From: JBHJGU01 sp050331475 | GTDB lineage: Bacteria > Pseudomonadota > Alphaproteobacteria > Caulobacterales > Maricaulaceae | NCBI GenBank assembly: GCA_050331475.1 | Contig: JBHJGU010000090.1 | Location: 1 to 54,505 of the forward strand | Direction: 5' to 3' | Length of the DNA: 54,505 nucleotides | Position numbers and translations under genes: made by a program | Notes under the pieces: generated by a model | Told to the model about the DNA's origin: nothing | The model's input: the letters and a program-made list of their open reading frames with translations, nothing else | Databases searched by the model: none | Shown here: in pieces, positions 1 through 7,626 of the stretch | Position numbering within the stretch: position 1 is the first letter of the stretch | Layout: every line of letters begins with the position of its first letter

Positions 1-1
1 G

Positions 2-85
2 CGGCTTTACGCCCGCAACGGGACGACGCGCCTGAGCTACTGGATGGCTCCGCGCGCCATCCCGTTGCTCAAACCGCTCATATGA
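2..85 (+). CDS. C-terminal end of an unidentified gene (partial)
   Basis: An open frame enters from the left edge and ends with TGA at 83-85, giving 27 residues with a plausible codon pattern and an aromatic, basic composition. It points the same way as the operon that follows. An alternative frame (base 1 to the TAG at 124-126) is also open, so the choice is uncertain. Too little is present to assign a family. Confidence 0.3.
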   Translation, partial: RLYARNGTTRLSYWMAPRAIPLLKPLI

Positions 86-187
86 GCAAAATACAACCGC
101 CGACTCTGGATCACGCTGGTCGATAGTCGGGGGTCACAGCACTCGCTTTTTGCGAGAACGGCGCCGGCTTATCTGGAGTCTGCGCCT

Positions 188-1453
188 GTGCCGGTTTTGA
201 TGCAGGTGCGGCTCGCGGACCTTGAGGACTCCGTACGCGACATCGCGGCGCAAGAGGATGCGCTGTTTCAACTGACCCGTCTTCCCGGGTTGTCGGTGGC
301 CGATCAGGTCGAGACCGATCTGAAGAGGCTGAAGGCCATTGCGAAGCGCTTTCCGCGCGATATCCACCGGCTTATCAAAGCACGGGTAAAGCGCGGCGAA
401 ACGCTGCGGTATCTTTTGTGGTCGCACGATGTGCAGCGCCCTGCACGCGATCCAGACCCGCTGGATACGGCGCTTCGGATGGCGATTTTCGTCGGCGTTG
501 AAGGCGGGGCGGTCGCGGCGATGATGGTCGCAGGCGGCAAACTCGCGATTGTGGAGGCGGCGGCCTATGGGTTGAGCTTCGCTGCCGTCACGGCGGCCGC
601 GGGCATCAGCGCCGGCTTCTTTGGACTCCGGTATGCGCTTTATAAACGGCGCAGCCCTTCACCCGCGCCGGAGGACGCAAAAGTGCGTCGCTTCGGCCTG
701 GCTTGGTTTGCCGGGCTCGCCGGGCTGCAGGGTCTCTTGCTGTTTGCATCCGCCCGCGTCCGCGCCACCGGCGATCACGGCGATATCTTCAATTTCGAGA
801 GCGCCGGATTCTTTACGACGTTCAACGACGCATTGAGCCTTTGTATTTTGACGGTCGGCGTCATCGGGGCGGCTTTGTCGATCTGGGAAGGCTTCGGTCA
901 AATCAGCGATCCGGTGCCGGGTTTGACCGAGGCGCGCCGGCACGCGGAGGCCGAGATTAACGGCGAGGTCGCCGATCTTACCGAAGACGCGCAGGAGCGT
1001 ATTGCGGCCTGCGAGGACACGCTCACCGACATCGAAGACGCAATCGAGGAGCTTGCAGAGCAGAATTTCGCCCGTGATGAGGCCCGCGCGTCCTACAACG
1101 ATAAGGTCCGCGCCCATAACAACGCCGTACAAAAGGCCAAACGCGCCGTACGGGATCGTTGGGCGGAACAGGCTGAGGCCCGCACGCGCATCACCCGCAA
1201 ACCGGGCCGCAAGCCGGGCGCGCCCGATCTGAAAATCTTCGACGCCCTGATGTTGGAGCCGCTCGGCGAGGAACAGGCGGCGCCGGCCAGCGCTGAGTAC
1301 GCCGGCGCGCTCAGCCGGCAAGCCGCGATCCTGCGTGAAGCCATGCTGATCGCTGAGACGGCCGTGGATGACGCGCTCGCTGAGTATGCAGCGAGCGCAC
1401 CCGACCTGGACATGCTTCCCGACACTGACCCGCTGGACAACGGAGCGCTGTGA
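188..1453 (+). CDS. Multi-pass membrane protein flanked by coiled coils, mobile-element operon
   Basis: This 421-residue protein has no family I recognise. Residues 1-90 are charged and helical. Then come about four hydrophobic segments (roughly 95-155, 175-195 and 210-235), and the last 170 residues are strongly helical and charged (coiled coil) with a basic patch near 335-350. The GTG start at 188 has a GGAG 9 bases upstream; an in-frame ATG at 200 is the alternative. The gene is the first complete member of an operon with the next gene one base away and the VirD4-like ATPase after that. I infer a structural membrane partner of that ATPase. This is a placement guess, not a domain match. Confidence 0.7.
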   Translation: MPVLMQVRLADLEDSVRDIAAQEDALFQLTRLPGLSVADQVETDLKRLKAIAKRFPRDIHRLIKARVKRGETLRYLLWSHDVQRPARDPDPLDTALRMAIFVGVEGGAVAAMMVAGGKLAIVEAAAYGLSFAAVTAAAGISAGFFGLRYALYKRRSPSPAPEDAKVRRFGLAWFAGLAGLQGLLLFASARVRATGDHGDIFNFESAGFFTTFNDALSLCILTVGVIGAALSIWEGFGQISDPVPGLTEARRHAEAEINGEVADLTEDAQERIAACEDTLTDIEDAIEELAEQNFARDEARASYNDKVRAHNNAVQKAKRAVRDRWAEQAEARTRITRKPGRKPGAPDLKIFDALMLEPLGEEQAAPASAEYAGALSRQAAILREAMLIAETAVDDALAEYAASAPDLDMLPDTDPLDNGAL

Positions 1454-1454
1454 C

Positions 1455-2378
1455 ATGCCTGTGACCAAGACCCAATCGCGCCGCCGGGGCTATGCCTCAT
1501 CTCGCAGACCCCGCAACCGCCGCCGGGGCTCCTCCAATCCGGGGCGGGCGCGCAAGCTCGTCCTTCTGGGGTCGATCCCCGCGCTTGTGCTGATCGGCGG
1601 CGGTTTCGCGCTCGATGCGTATCAGCGGACTGAAAAAATCGATGCAGATTTCTGCTACGCCCGCCCGGACCAGGCGCAGCACGTACTTTTCCTGGAGGCC
1701 TCCTTCACGGCGGGGCTGTCCGATCAGCAGGAGCGTGATTATTGGGCGTCCTTTGAAGCCGGCTGGCGCAACGCGCAGCCCAACACCCGGTTCGTCGGGC
1801 TATCCACTGCGCGCAATGTCAGCGGCTCGATTGCCCGCCCCGCTTTCGTGATTTGCAAGCCGCCGGCAAACACGGCCCAGCAGGATGCGCTCGGCGTCCC
1901 TGGCAAACCCGCGCCCTACCTCGCCAATCAGGCGGCTGAAGCCTACATGCGTTATCGCGGTCTGACGGCGCGGCTCCTGGCTGATGCGCAAAACCCCGCT
2001 CTGCAGGCCAACGAAAGCCCGATCCTGGCGCAGCTCCAGACCATTTCCCGCTATAGCGGATTCCAGGGTCCCGGGCGCACGCTCACCGTTCTGACGGACG
2101 GGCTCAACAATTCTGAGACCGCGAAGTTTTGCGCCGTGCAAGGCGATCTGCCGCCCTTTGACGTCTTCGCCCGGCAGGACCGGTATGAGGCGGTGCGCCC
2201 GCGTCCCTTCACCGGCACGGATGTGAACCTCTTGCTGGTCGAAAACGGTCCGTTGCCGCAGCCCGGTCTGGACCATTGTACATCCGCTGAACTTCGCCGG
2301 TTCTGGCGGTCGTACTTTGAAGCCAACGGCGCGGCAAGCGTCCAGCTTACCCGGCTGCGCTATGGGAGCGTGGGCTGA
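1455..2378 (+). CDS. Membrane-anchored protein, possible degenerate von Willebrand A fold
   Basis: A protein of 307 residues. The ATG at 1455 follows the previous stop by one base, so I prefer it to the longer frame starting at 1368. The first 30 residues are very rich in Arg/Ser, followed by one membrane segment (about 35-52) and a large extracytoplasmic or cytoplasmic domain. That domain has a strand-like LFLEASFTAGLS stretch resembling a MIDAS DxSxS with Glu replacing Asp, and later LTVLTDGLNNSE, which recalls the second VWA core strand. Several Cys residues are present (C66, C132 region, late CTSAEL). Its stop overlaps the start of the ATPase gene (TGATG). The VWA reading is tentative and should be tested by structure prediction. 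Confidence 0.7.
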   Translation: MPVTKTQSRRRGYASSRRPRNRRRGSSNPGRARKLVLLGSIPALVLIGGGFALDAYQRTEKIDADFCYARPDQAQHVLFLEASFTAGLSDQQERDYWASFEAGWRNAQPNTRFVGLSTARNVSGSIARPAFVICKPPANTAQQDALGVPGKPAPYLANQAAEAYMRYRGLTARLLADAQNPALQANESPILAQLQTISRYSGFQGPGRTLTVLTDGLNNSETAKFCAVQGDLPPFDVFARQDRYEAVRPRPFTGTDVNLLLVENGPLPQPGLDHCTSAELRRFWRSYFEANGAASVQLTRLRYGSVG

Positions 2379-4192
2379 TGGGCTTTCAAAATCAGGCGCC
2401 GCAACTGCGCCTTGGCATCGGCGTCGCAATCAGCCTCGTTGTCCTCCATCATGCCGGGCCGCTCTACACATTCAGCGGCATCAACTACCTGGCCGCCGCC
2501 GGATGGGCCGGGCTTGTGCTGACCGGACCCAAGCTTGCGGCGAGTGTTTTGCGATCCTGCGCTGAGCAGTTTGAAAGCGCGGCGCGCGCCATTCCGAAAG
2601 GCGTTAAAGGAACGGCGCGCTGGGCAAAATCCTTGCGGGAATTCAAAGGCGACCTGCTGCGCTCAGGATGGGGGCCCTATTGGGGGGCGATGAAGCGGGG
2701 TCGCGATCCAATTTTTGCCGATTTTGCGTCCAACGCCGTGGTGCTCGGCTCAAACGGGTCGGGAAAGGATACCACGAGTGCGGGTCCGAACATTCTGGCG
2801 ATCCGCGAAAGCAAAACCGTCATTGATTTTAAAGGCGACATGGCGTGCATTTTTAAAGATGCGCTGGAGAAGCGCGGTGAAGAGGTGCACATTCTGAACA
2901 TCGGCGCTGTGTTCGCCGACATTCTCGGACCGTCAGCCGAATACAATGTCGTCCACCTGATCGCGGATAATTATCAGCGCCCCGGCGGGCTGCAGGACAT
3001 TACCAGCGACACCGCTGAGATGGCTCTGAAGCTCTACCCGGAGCCGAAGGAAAGTGGCGGAACCGATAACAGCTTTTTTCGGGACGGCAGCCGCGAGCTG
3101 ATCGCTTTTGTGATCCAGATCGCCGTGTTGATCAAAGGAGAAACGGCGACGCTCGGCGATGTTTTGCAAATGCTCAATGACCGCGAGAGCCTGATGCGTC
3201 ATGCGCTCTGGGCTGCGGGCCGGTTGGAGCAGGACGACGGCAGTCTCGCCCGCATCCCGCTGGAGGAAAGCCCCTGGGCATCGGATCAGAGCGCAGCCGA
3301 TCTGGAGCGCTATAAAGAGTATCTCACAGGTCTGGCCTCCGGGATCGCTGATCTCTTGTTGGCGCAGGACACGCGCACCAGCGATTCTTTTCTAACAGGC
3401 GCGCGCAATGCGCTCAGCACCTTCAACATCAGCACCCGCGCGCATCAGATCACCCAGGCGAGCAGTTTTCGTTTTGCTGACCAAAAAGAAGAGGGGCGCA
3501 TCGTTACCGTGTTTCTGGTCGCGGATTCCTCTCGTATGGAAGCCCAGCGCCCGATCCTGGAGATGATCCAGTTCTGCATGCTCAATGAGTGGAAGCGTCA
3601 TCCCAACAAGAAAAAGCCCGTTTATCTGATCGGCAATGAAGCGGGTAATTTTAAGATTTTCGGACTTGCCAGTCTTCTGACCTGGGGACGGGCATATTCG
3701 ATCAAGCTGTTTTTGTATCTGCAGTCCTTCGCCGCTTTTCGCAAAACCTACGATACCGAAACGCTCAACACGCTGCTCTCGGAGCAGGAGATTTTGCAAA
3801 TCCTGCCCGGTCAAAGCGACCCTGAGACGTTGAGTCTTATCGAGAAAATTCTCGGCCAGCAGGCCGTTATGATGCATGCCCATTCCCGCCAGCGCGGTCA
3901 GAACCGGCAGGCCGGGCGCAATGTGAATGTGAGTGAGGACACGCGCCCGCTCATGAGCGCAGATGAAGTGCGCCGCTGTGTGTCCACCATCCTGATCATT
4001 CGAAAAAACCGGCCCGCCCTGGTGCACACCCCCTCAATCGCCGCCATCGCTCCGTTTCGAAAGCAGCAGGGGATCAATCCCTTTTACGGCAAGCCGTATC
4101 GCCTGCCGGTCGCGCTGCGCCTGCGGCGGCGCGCCTGGACGGCGGCTGGGCTTTTGAAATCACTCTGGTGCAAGCTGTGGAGGCGAACATGA
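2378..4192 (+). CDS. VirD4/TraG-like type IV coupling ATPase
   Basis: A protein of 604 residues. Two N-terminal hydrophobic segments (about 12-28 and 36-55) anchor it in the inner membrane. Walker A is GSNGSGKDT at 124-132, followed by a FKGD motif (151-154) typical of TraG/VirD4 proteins. The Walker B region at 415-424 reads YLIGNEAGNF, where the family normally has Asp-Glu; here codon 3635-3637 is AAT (Asn420). Proteins of this family bring DNA or effectors to a type IV secretion channel. The C-terminus is highly basic and ends in a short hydrophobic, Trp-rich tail. The gene overlaps both neighbours, indicating coupled translation. The family is clear. Substrate and activity are not, because the Walker B acid is missing. 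Confidence 0.9.
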   Translation: MGFQNQAPQLRLGIGVAISLVVLHHAGPLYTFSGINYLAAAGWAGLVLTGPKLAASVLRSCAEQFESAARAIPKGVKGTARWAKSLREFKGDLLRSGWGPYWGAMKRGRDPIFADFASNAVVLGSNGSGKDTTSAGPNILAIRESKTVIDFKGDMACIFKDALEKRGEEVHILNIGAVFADILGPSAEYNVVHLIADNYQRPGGLQDITSDTAEMALKLYPEPKESGGTDNSFFRDGSRELIAFVIQIAVLIKGETATLGDVLQMLNDRESLMRHALWAAGRLEQDDGSLARIPLEESPWASDQSAADLERYKEYLTGLASGIADLLLAQDTRTSDSFLTGARNALSTFNISTRAHQITQASSFRFADQKEEGRIVTVFLVADSSRMEAQRPILEMIQFCMLNEWKRHPNKKKPVYLIGNEAGNFKIFGLASLLTWGRAYSIKLFLYLQSFAAFRKTYDTETLNTLLSEQEILQILPGQSDPETLSLIEKILGQQAVMMHAHSRQRGQNRQAGRNVNVSEDTRPLMSADEVRRCVSTILIIRKNRPALVHTPSIAAIAPFRKQQGINPFYGKPYRLPVALRLRRRAWTAAGLLKSLWCKLWRRT

Positions 4193-4446
4193 GACGTACA
4201 GCGCAACTCAGTCTTTTAAGCCTGTCCAGGTTTTGTCATGGCCTCGCGCATATTTTCCAGCACTGGCTTTTATGGGCGATTGCCGTCTCGGTTATCTCGC
4301 CGATCAGCCCGCATGTCTCAGTCACGCTCGGACAAAGCTTTGGCGACTGCGTTTATATCGGCACGCGGGGCTATCAATATCGCTCGTTCGAGCGCCGCTG
4401 CCCGCTGATTGCGATTATTGACACGCGCAAGGCGGCGGACTCATGA
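4189..4446 (+). CDS. Small single-span membrane protein
   Basis: Eighty-five residues. The ATG at 4189 overlaps the ATPase stop (ATGA) and has GGAGG six bases upstream, so it is preferred to the start at 4168. A basic N-terminus is followed by one hydrophobic stretch (about 25-48), then a short tail with two Cys (CVYIG, RRCPL). This is consistent with an inner-membrane protein whose tail faces the periplasm. No family recognised. Its tight overlap with the ATPase and the following gene suggests it acts in the same assembly. Confidence 0.7.
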   Translation: MRRTAQLSLLSLSRFCHGLAHIFQHWLLWAIAVSVISPISPHVSVTLGQSFGDCVYIGTRGYQYRSFERRCPLIAIIDTRKAADS

Positions 4447-4847
4447 GCACATCCCGCCGCGATACCGGCAGCGTCTCAAACGTGGTTCAGGGGCCCTGGC
4501 TGCGCCCGGAGGCTGCCGTTTCTATGCCGAACCTGCGCCATGCTTTTGATCACGCGCGCGATCCCACGATTTCCGCCCAGTTGGACGATCTTCAAAAATC
4601 GGAAACCTGGCGCAGGGGTGAGGGAACGGGAACCCGCGCACAACGGGAAGACCGGCCCCAGCCTGCGTTGAAACCCCGGCATGCGGCCTTAAACCCTGCG
4701 CCCGCGCAAACGCCTGGCTCATGGCTTGGGGCGCAACATGCCCAGGCAATGGCGCAGGCGTCGCAAGCATCACGGTCGTCGGTCCCCGCGCCGCAGCACA
4801 CGCTGGAAACCGGGCGTCCGCCGCCGCATCCCTCCGACACGTTTTAA
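4443..4847 (+). CDS. Disordered Pro/Ala/Gln-rich protein of the mobile element
   Basis: A protein of 134 residues starting in an ATGA overlap with the preceding gene. It has no membrane segment and no hydrophobic core. The composition is rich in Ala, Pro, Gln, Arg and Ser, with a short predicted helix around 35-60 (DARDPTISAQLDDLQKSE-like charge pattern). It is probably intrinsically disordered. Low-complexity proteins of this sort are common next to transfer genes, but no specific function can be read from the sequence. Confidence 0.6.
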   Translation: MSTSRRDTGSVSNVVQGPWLRPEAAVSMPNLRHAFDHARDPTISAQLDDLQKSETWRRGEGTGTRAQREDRPQPALKPRHAALNPAPAQTPGSWLGAQHAQAMAQASQASRSSVPAPQHTLETGRPPPHPSDTF

Positions 4848-4874
4848 CCGCTCACTTCATGCAAGGAGACAACA

Positions 4875-5357
4875 ATGACCGAGGGCGCCAAAAACCCGCC
4901 CCCCGTCGCGGTTCACAGAGACGGCGCGGTGAATATCAAAATCTGGCGCAACATTGCACAAGACGGGCAAGCCTTTTATTCGGCGACCTTCGGGCGAACC
5001 TATACCGATCCGGCATCGGGCCAGCTGCGTGAAAGCGCTTCGTTTCAAGGGGCGGAGCTCTTAAAGCTTCAACAATTGGCCGGCGAAGCGTATCGCAGCA
5101 TCGGTCAGCTTCGCGCCCATGACCAAGCTCAGGACCGCGCCCGCGAGCTCGCCGCCGAACAAATGAACGCCCAGAGCGTCGGTGCCCAGCCCGCGCCTGC
5201 GCAAGCGCCCGGCGTTCAGCCTCCCCCTCAATCTGCGCCAGGCCTTGAGGAACAACGCGACGCCGCCATGACGCAAGCGCCTGCGCCCCAGCAACAAAGC
5301 CCTTCACAAGATGCGGCGACGCCCACGCCGAACCGGGCGCATACACCGCAACAATAA
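4875..5357 (+). CDS. Mobile-element protein with a short conserved beta N-domain and disordered tail
   Basis: A protein of 160 residues with a strong Shine-Dalgarno (AAGGAG at 4863-4868) ahead of ATG 4875. Residues 15-75 form a compact region (VNIKIWRN, FYSATFGRTYTD, SFQGAELLKLQQLA) that I associate with small hypothetical proteins frequent in alphaproteobacterial islands. Residues 85-160 are Ala/Pro/Gln-rich and likely unstructured. It is the last gene before the AT-rich spacer that holds a dyad element. The role is unknown. A DNA-processing accessory is one possibility. Confidence 0.65.
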   Translation: MTEGAKNPPPVAVHRDGAVNIKIWRNIAQDGQAFYSATFGRTYTDPASGQLRESASFQGAELLKLQQLAGEAYRSIGQLRAHDQAQDRARELAAEQMNAQSVGAQPAPAQAPGVQPPPQSAPGLEEQRDAAMTQAPAPQQQSPSQDAATPTPNRAHTPQQ

Positions 5358-5368
5358 TCGAGATTCAT

Positions 5369-5417
5369 CTTGAAGGTTTTTGTTTTATAGGATAACGTTC
5401 CTATTTTGTTCTTCAAG
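5369..5417. promoter_or_regulatory. Nested dyad element in the AT-rich spacer (candidate operator or recombination site)
   Basis: Two nested inverted repeats are visible: an inner ATAGGA/TCCTAT pair (5387-5392 and 5399-5404, six-base spacer TAACGT), and an outer CTTGAAG/CTTCAAG pair (5369-5375 and 5411-5417) with unequal flanks. There is no GC-rich stem and no clean T-run, so it does not look like a rho-independent terminator. It sits upstream of the small recombinase-partner gene. It could bind a regulator or a directionality factor. Confidence 0.4.
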
Positions 5418-5466
5418 GTGATGGGAGATTGAAGGCCGGATTGATATAGTAAAAGGAGCGCCCGGA

Positions 5467-5718
5467 ATGAACGAAATACTTGATGTCGATAAAACGCAGG
5501 CTTCAATTCAACGGGCGCTCTCGCGGATACAGACCAAGGACAATCCGCCTGGCTGCGACATGGAGCGGTATCTTGCACAATTGGACGCCATTGACATGGA
5601 CGAGGATCAAAAGCGCGAGCTCATTCGGGTGCTGTGGGAAATTATGGGTGCGCTCGTGCGCCTGCAATTTGGTCTCGATCCAACGATCCACGCCCTTGAT
5701 GATCAACAAAAAAAGTAA
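5467..5718 (+). CDS. Small conserved helical protein upstream of the serine recombinase
   Basis: Eighty-three residues, with AAGGAG at 5453-5458 nine bases from the ATG. It is mostly helical and acidic: a short helix (SIQRALSRIQ), a Pro-Pro-Gly-Cys turn, then YLAQLDAIDMDEDQKRELIRV-type helices ending in a hydrophobic FGLDP segment. From memory, similar small proteins stand just ahead of large serine recombinases in alphaproteobacterial prophages and islands. The spacing here (63 bases to the recombinase) fits. A role as accessory or directionality factor is inference. Confidence 0.7.
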   Translation: MNEILDVDKTQASIQRALSRIQTKDNPPGCDMERYLAQLDAIDMDEDQKRELIRVLWEIMGALVRLQFGLDPTIHALDDQQKK

Positions 5719-5735
5719 TTTTCACTGCAAAAATA

Positions 5736-5744
5736 TGGTATAAT
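5736..5744 (+). promoter_or_regulatory. Extended -10 promoter for the serine recombinase
   Basis: TGGTATAAT matches a perfect extended -10 (TGn followed by TATAAT at 5739-5744) inside an AT-rich spacer, 37 bases before the recombinase ATG. No convincing -35 is present, as is usual for extended -10 promoters. It lies after the stop of the small upstream gene, so the recombinase can be made independently. Confidence 0.5.
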
Positions 5745-5781
5745 AATGTAGTTAAAACAATAATTTAGAGGAATTAAGCCG

Positions 5782-7383
5782 ATGCCCGGATCACAGTTTT
5801 TATATGAATGTTTTCCCCCGTCTGATCGCCCGTCGATCAAAGATGACGACGATGTTGTCGCGGTCATTTATCTGCGTGTTTCCGACCCCAAGCAGGTGCG
5901 TGATGGAAGCGGTTTGCGCAGCCAGGAACACACATGCCGGAATTTTGCGCGCTTCATCAATGCAACGGTTGTTGGCAAGTTTTCAGACGTGATCAGCGGA
6001 CGCAGCGTGTCCCGCAGCGGCATGGACGACATGCTCGCCTTTTTGCGCAAGCGCTCCATGAGCGGCGAAAGACTTATGGTCATCATTGACGATATCAGCC
6101 GATTGGCCAGGAATTTTGTCGGCCATATGGAATTACGCAATGAAATACGTCTTGCGGGCGGTGAGCTGATCTCTCCATCCATGGAATTCTCAGACGATCC
6201 GGTCGCGCAATTGCCGGAAAAGATCATGGCGCTTATCGTGGAACATGACCGCATCAACAATGCGCATCGGTCCCGTTCACGCCAATTGGCGCGCATGCAA
6301 TCCGGGTTCTGGACCTTTCCTGCGCCGCGCGGCTACACGTTTGTGAAAGCCGATGAAGGCGGCCAAATCCTTGTGCGCGACGAGCCGGACGCTGAGATTT
6401 TGGCCGAGGCGCTCAGGCTGTTTTCAATTGGCCAGATACAAACGCAAATGGAATTTAAGCGTTATCTTGACGCCGAGCCCCGCTTTGAAAAGGGCAAGAG
6501 CGGCGTAATCCACCGGCAGAAAGTCACCCGCATGCTCACCAATCCGCTTTATGCGGGTTTCATAGATTTCCCGGCATGGAAAATTTCTATGGTGCGCGCC
6601 CGGCACGATCCGCTCATCTCGCTGGAGACGCATCTCAAAATCAAAGAACGGCTCAGCGGTCGTCCGAAGTTTCCCGTCCGCAAGACCGTCCATGAAGATT
6701 TTCCGCTGCGCGGCTTTGTTCAATGCGCCGGGTGCAACGTGCCCTTGCGCGGCGGCTGGTCCTCCGGGAAGCGCAAAAAATATGCTTATTACAACTGCCA
6801 GACCAAGAGCTGCGAGCACTACGGCAAGTCCATCCCCAAGGCGAAGATAGAGGGAGACTTCGAAGCGTTGCTGAGTGGGCTGCGCCCCGGTTCCGGCCTC
6901 TTGAAGGTCTTCATTGACATGTTTGAAGCGCATTGGACGCTCCAGACCCAAAACGTAAAGAGCCGCCGTGACGCCGCCGCCAAAGAGCTTCGCGATCTGG
7001 ACGCCAAACTCGAAGGTTTGCTGGCGCGCGTTGTTGCCGCCACACAGACGCGCGTCATTGAAGCCTATGAGAAAGAAATCGACCGGATTGAGCTGGAGCG
7101 TGCCGTCAAAGTGGAGCGGCTTGAGCGTTTGAAGCAGGAAAAAGCGCCCACAAACTTGAACACCCGAAAAGCTTTTAAAAACGTACTCGCTTTTCTCGCA
7201 AGCCCTTGTAATTTATGGCGTTCTAATCGCATTGAAATTCAAAGGACTGCGGTGAAGCTCACCTTCGCCGATCAATTGAGTTATTGCCGGGAAAACGGGT
7301 TTAGAACACCAAAAACCACCATGCCATTCAATATGTTAGGAGGATTCGACATGCAAAATAGAGAAATGGTGCCGCTAGAGTGA
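5782..7383 (+). CDS. Large serine recombinase (integrase) of the island
   Basis: A protein of 533 residues. The resolvase-type catalytic domain (about 28-170) carries the nucleophile Ser in YLRVSDPKQ and the arginine-containing RSVSRSGMDDML and DDISRLARN segments. A recombinase domain follows (about 185-300, with NPLYAGFI). Next is a zinc ribbon with paired cysteines (QCAGCNVPL near 315-325 and NCQTKSC near 348-354), then a coiled coil (about 390-455) of the kind that controls integration direction. GAGGAA precedes the ATG at 5782. The final codons (from 7367) lie within tRNA-Thr on the other strand, so the C-terminus is encoded by the presumed attachment site. This catalyses integration and excision of the element. 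Confidence 0.93.
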   Translation: MPGSQFLYECFPPSDRPSIKDDDDVVAVIYLRVSDPKQVRDGSGLRSQEHTCRNFARFINATVVGKFSDVISGRSVSRSGMDDMLAFLRKRSMSGERLMVIIDDISRLARNFVGHMELRNEIRLAGGELISPSMEFSDDPVAQLPEKIMALIVEHDRINNAHRSRSRQLARMQSGFWTFPAPRGYTFVKADEGGQILVRDEPDAEILAEALRLFSIGQIQTQMEFKRYLDAEPRFEKGKSGVIHRQKVTRMLTNPLYAGFIDFPAWKISMVRARHDPLISLETHLKIKERLSGRPKFPVRKTVHEDFPLRGFVQCAGCNVPLRGGWSSGKRKKYAYYNCQTKSCEHYGKSIPKAKIEGDFEALLSGLRPGSGLLKVFIDMFEAHWTLQTQNVKSRRDAAAKELRDLDAKLEGLLARVVAATQTRVIEAYEKEIDRIELERAVKVERLERLKQEKAPTNLNTRKAFKNVLAFLASPCNLWRSNRIEIQRTAVKLTFADQLSYCRENGFRTPKTTMPFNMLGGFDMQNREMVPLE

Positions 7384-7441
7384 TTTGAACACTCGACCTC
7401 ACCCTTACCAAGGGTGCGCTCTACCCCTGAGCTATAGCGGC
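7367..7441 (-). tRNA. tRNA-Thr (anticodon GGT), CCA encoded
   Basis: On the minus strand a full cloverleaf is visible: acceptor GCCGCTA/TAGCGGC, D-arm AGCTC...GAGC, anticodon stem CACCC/GGGTG around loop TTGGTAA (anticodon GGT), T-loop GTTCAAATC, discriminator A and encoded CCA. Its 3' end faces the mobile element and overlaps the recombinase stop by 17 bases. The overlap suggests that this 3' end is the integration target and that the element carries the matching bases. Confidence 0.95.
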
Positions 7442-7474
7442 GCGCGGGGTGGCCCGAAAGCCTCAAGAGCCGGG

Positions 7475-7503
7475 GCTATACCCTAACCTATCGGGCTTGA
7501 AAA
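7475..7503 (-). promoter_or_regulatory. Possible promoter of tRNA-Thr
   Basis: On the minus strand, TTTTCA (7503-7498) and TATAGC (7480-7475) are separated by 17 bases, ending about 34 bases before the tRNA. The match to consensus is only moderate. Confidence 0.3.
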
Positions 7504-7626
7504 CCGTTGGCCGACGCGTCAAACGCAGGAGGACTGAAAACTGGCTCCCGGCGCGCCTGGGCCGGCTTGCGCGCGGGTTCGACCCCGGCTTAGCCTTTGA
7601 TCATCACACCTGGCGGGGAGGTCGTC

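Larger units (their letters stand above)
1..7383. mobile_element. Right portion of an integrated mobilizable/conjugative-type island at tRNA-Thr
   Basis: The stretch runs from the window edge to the 3' end of tRNA-Thr. Seen: a co-directional operon with 1-4 base overlaps that includes a VirD4/TraG-like ATPase, then a large serine recombinase whose last codons lie within the tRNA gene on the opposite strand. The region is more AT-rich than the chromosome to the right, especially around 5358-5466 and 5700-5780. Known: site-specific islands often sit at tRNA 3' ends with the integrase next to the junction. Inferred: this is the integrase end, and the other att copy lies left of base 1. No relaxase or VirB/Trb pilus genes are visible, so whether the element is self-transmissible cannot be judged from the window. 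Confidence 0.75.

Noticed and set aside
659..1468. Long minus-strand open frame opposite the first operon gene
   Set aside because: It mirrors the plus-strand frame in GC-rich DNA, has no ribosome site and no family-like segment.
3392..4027. Minus-strand 211-codon frame opposite the coupling ATPase
   Set aside because: Antisense shadow of a clear family member.
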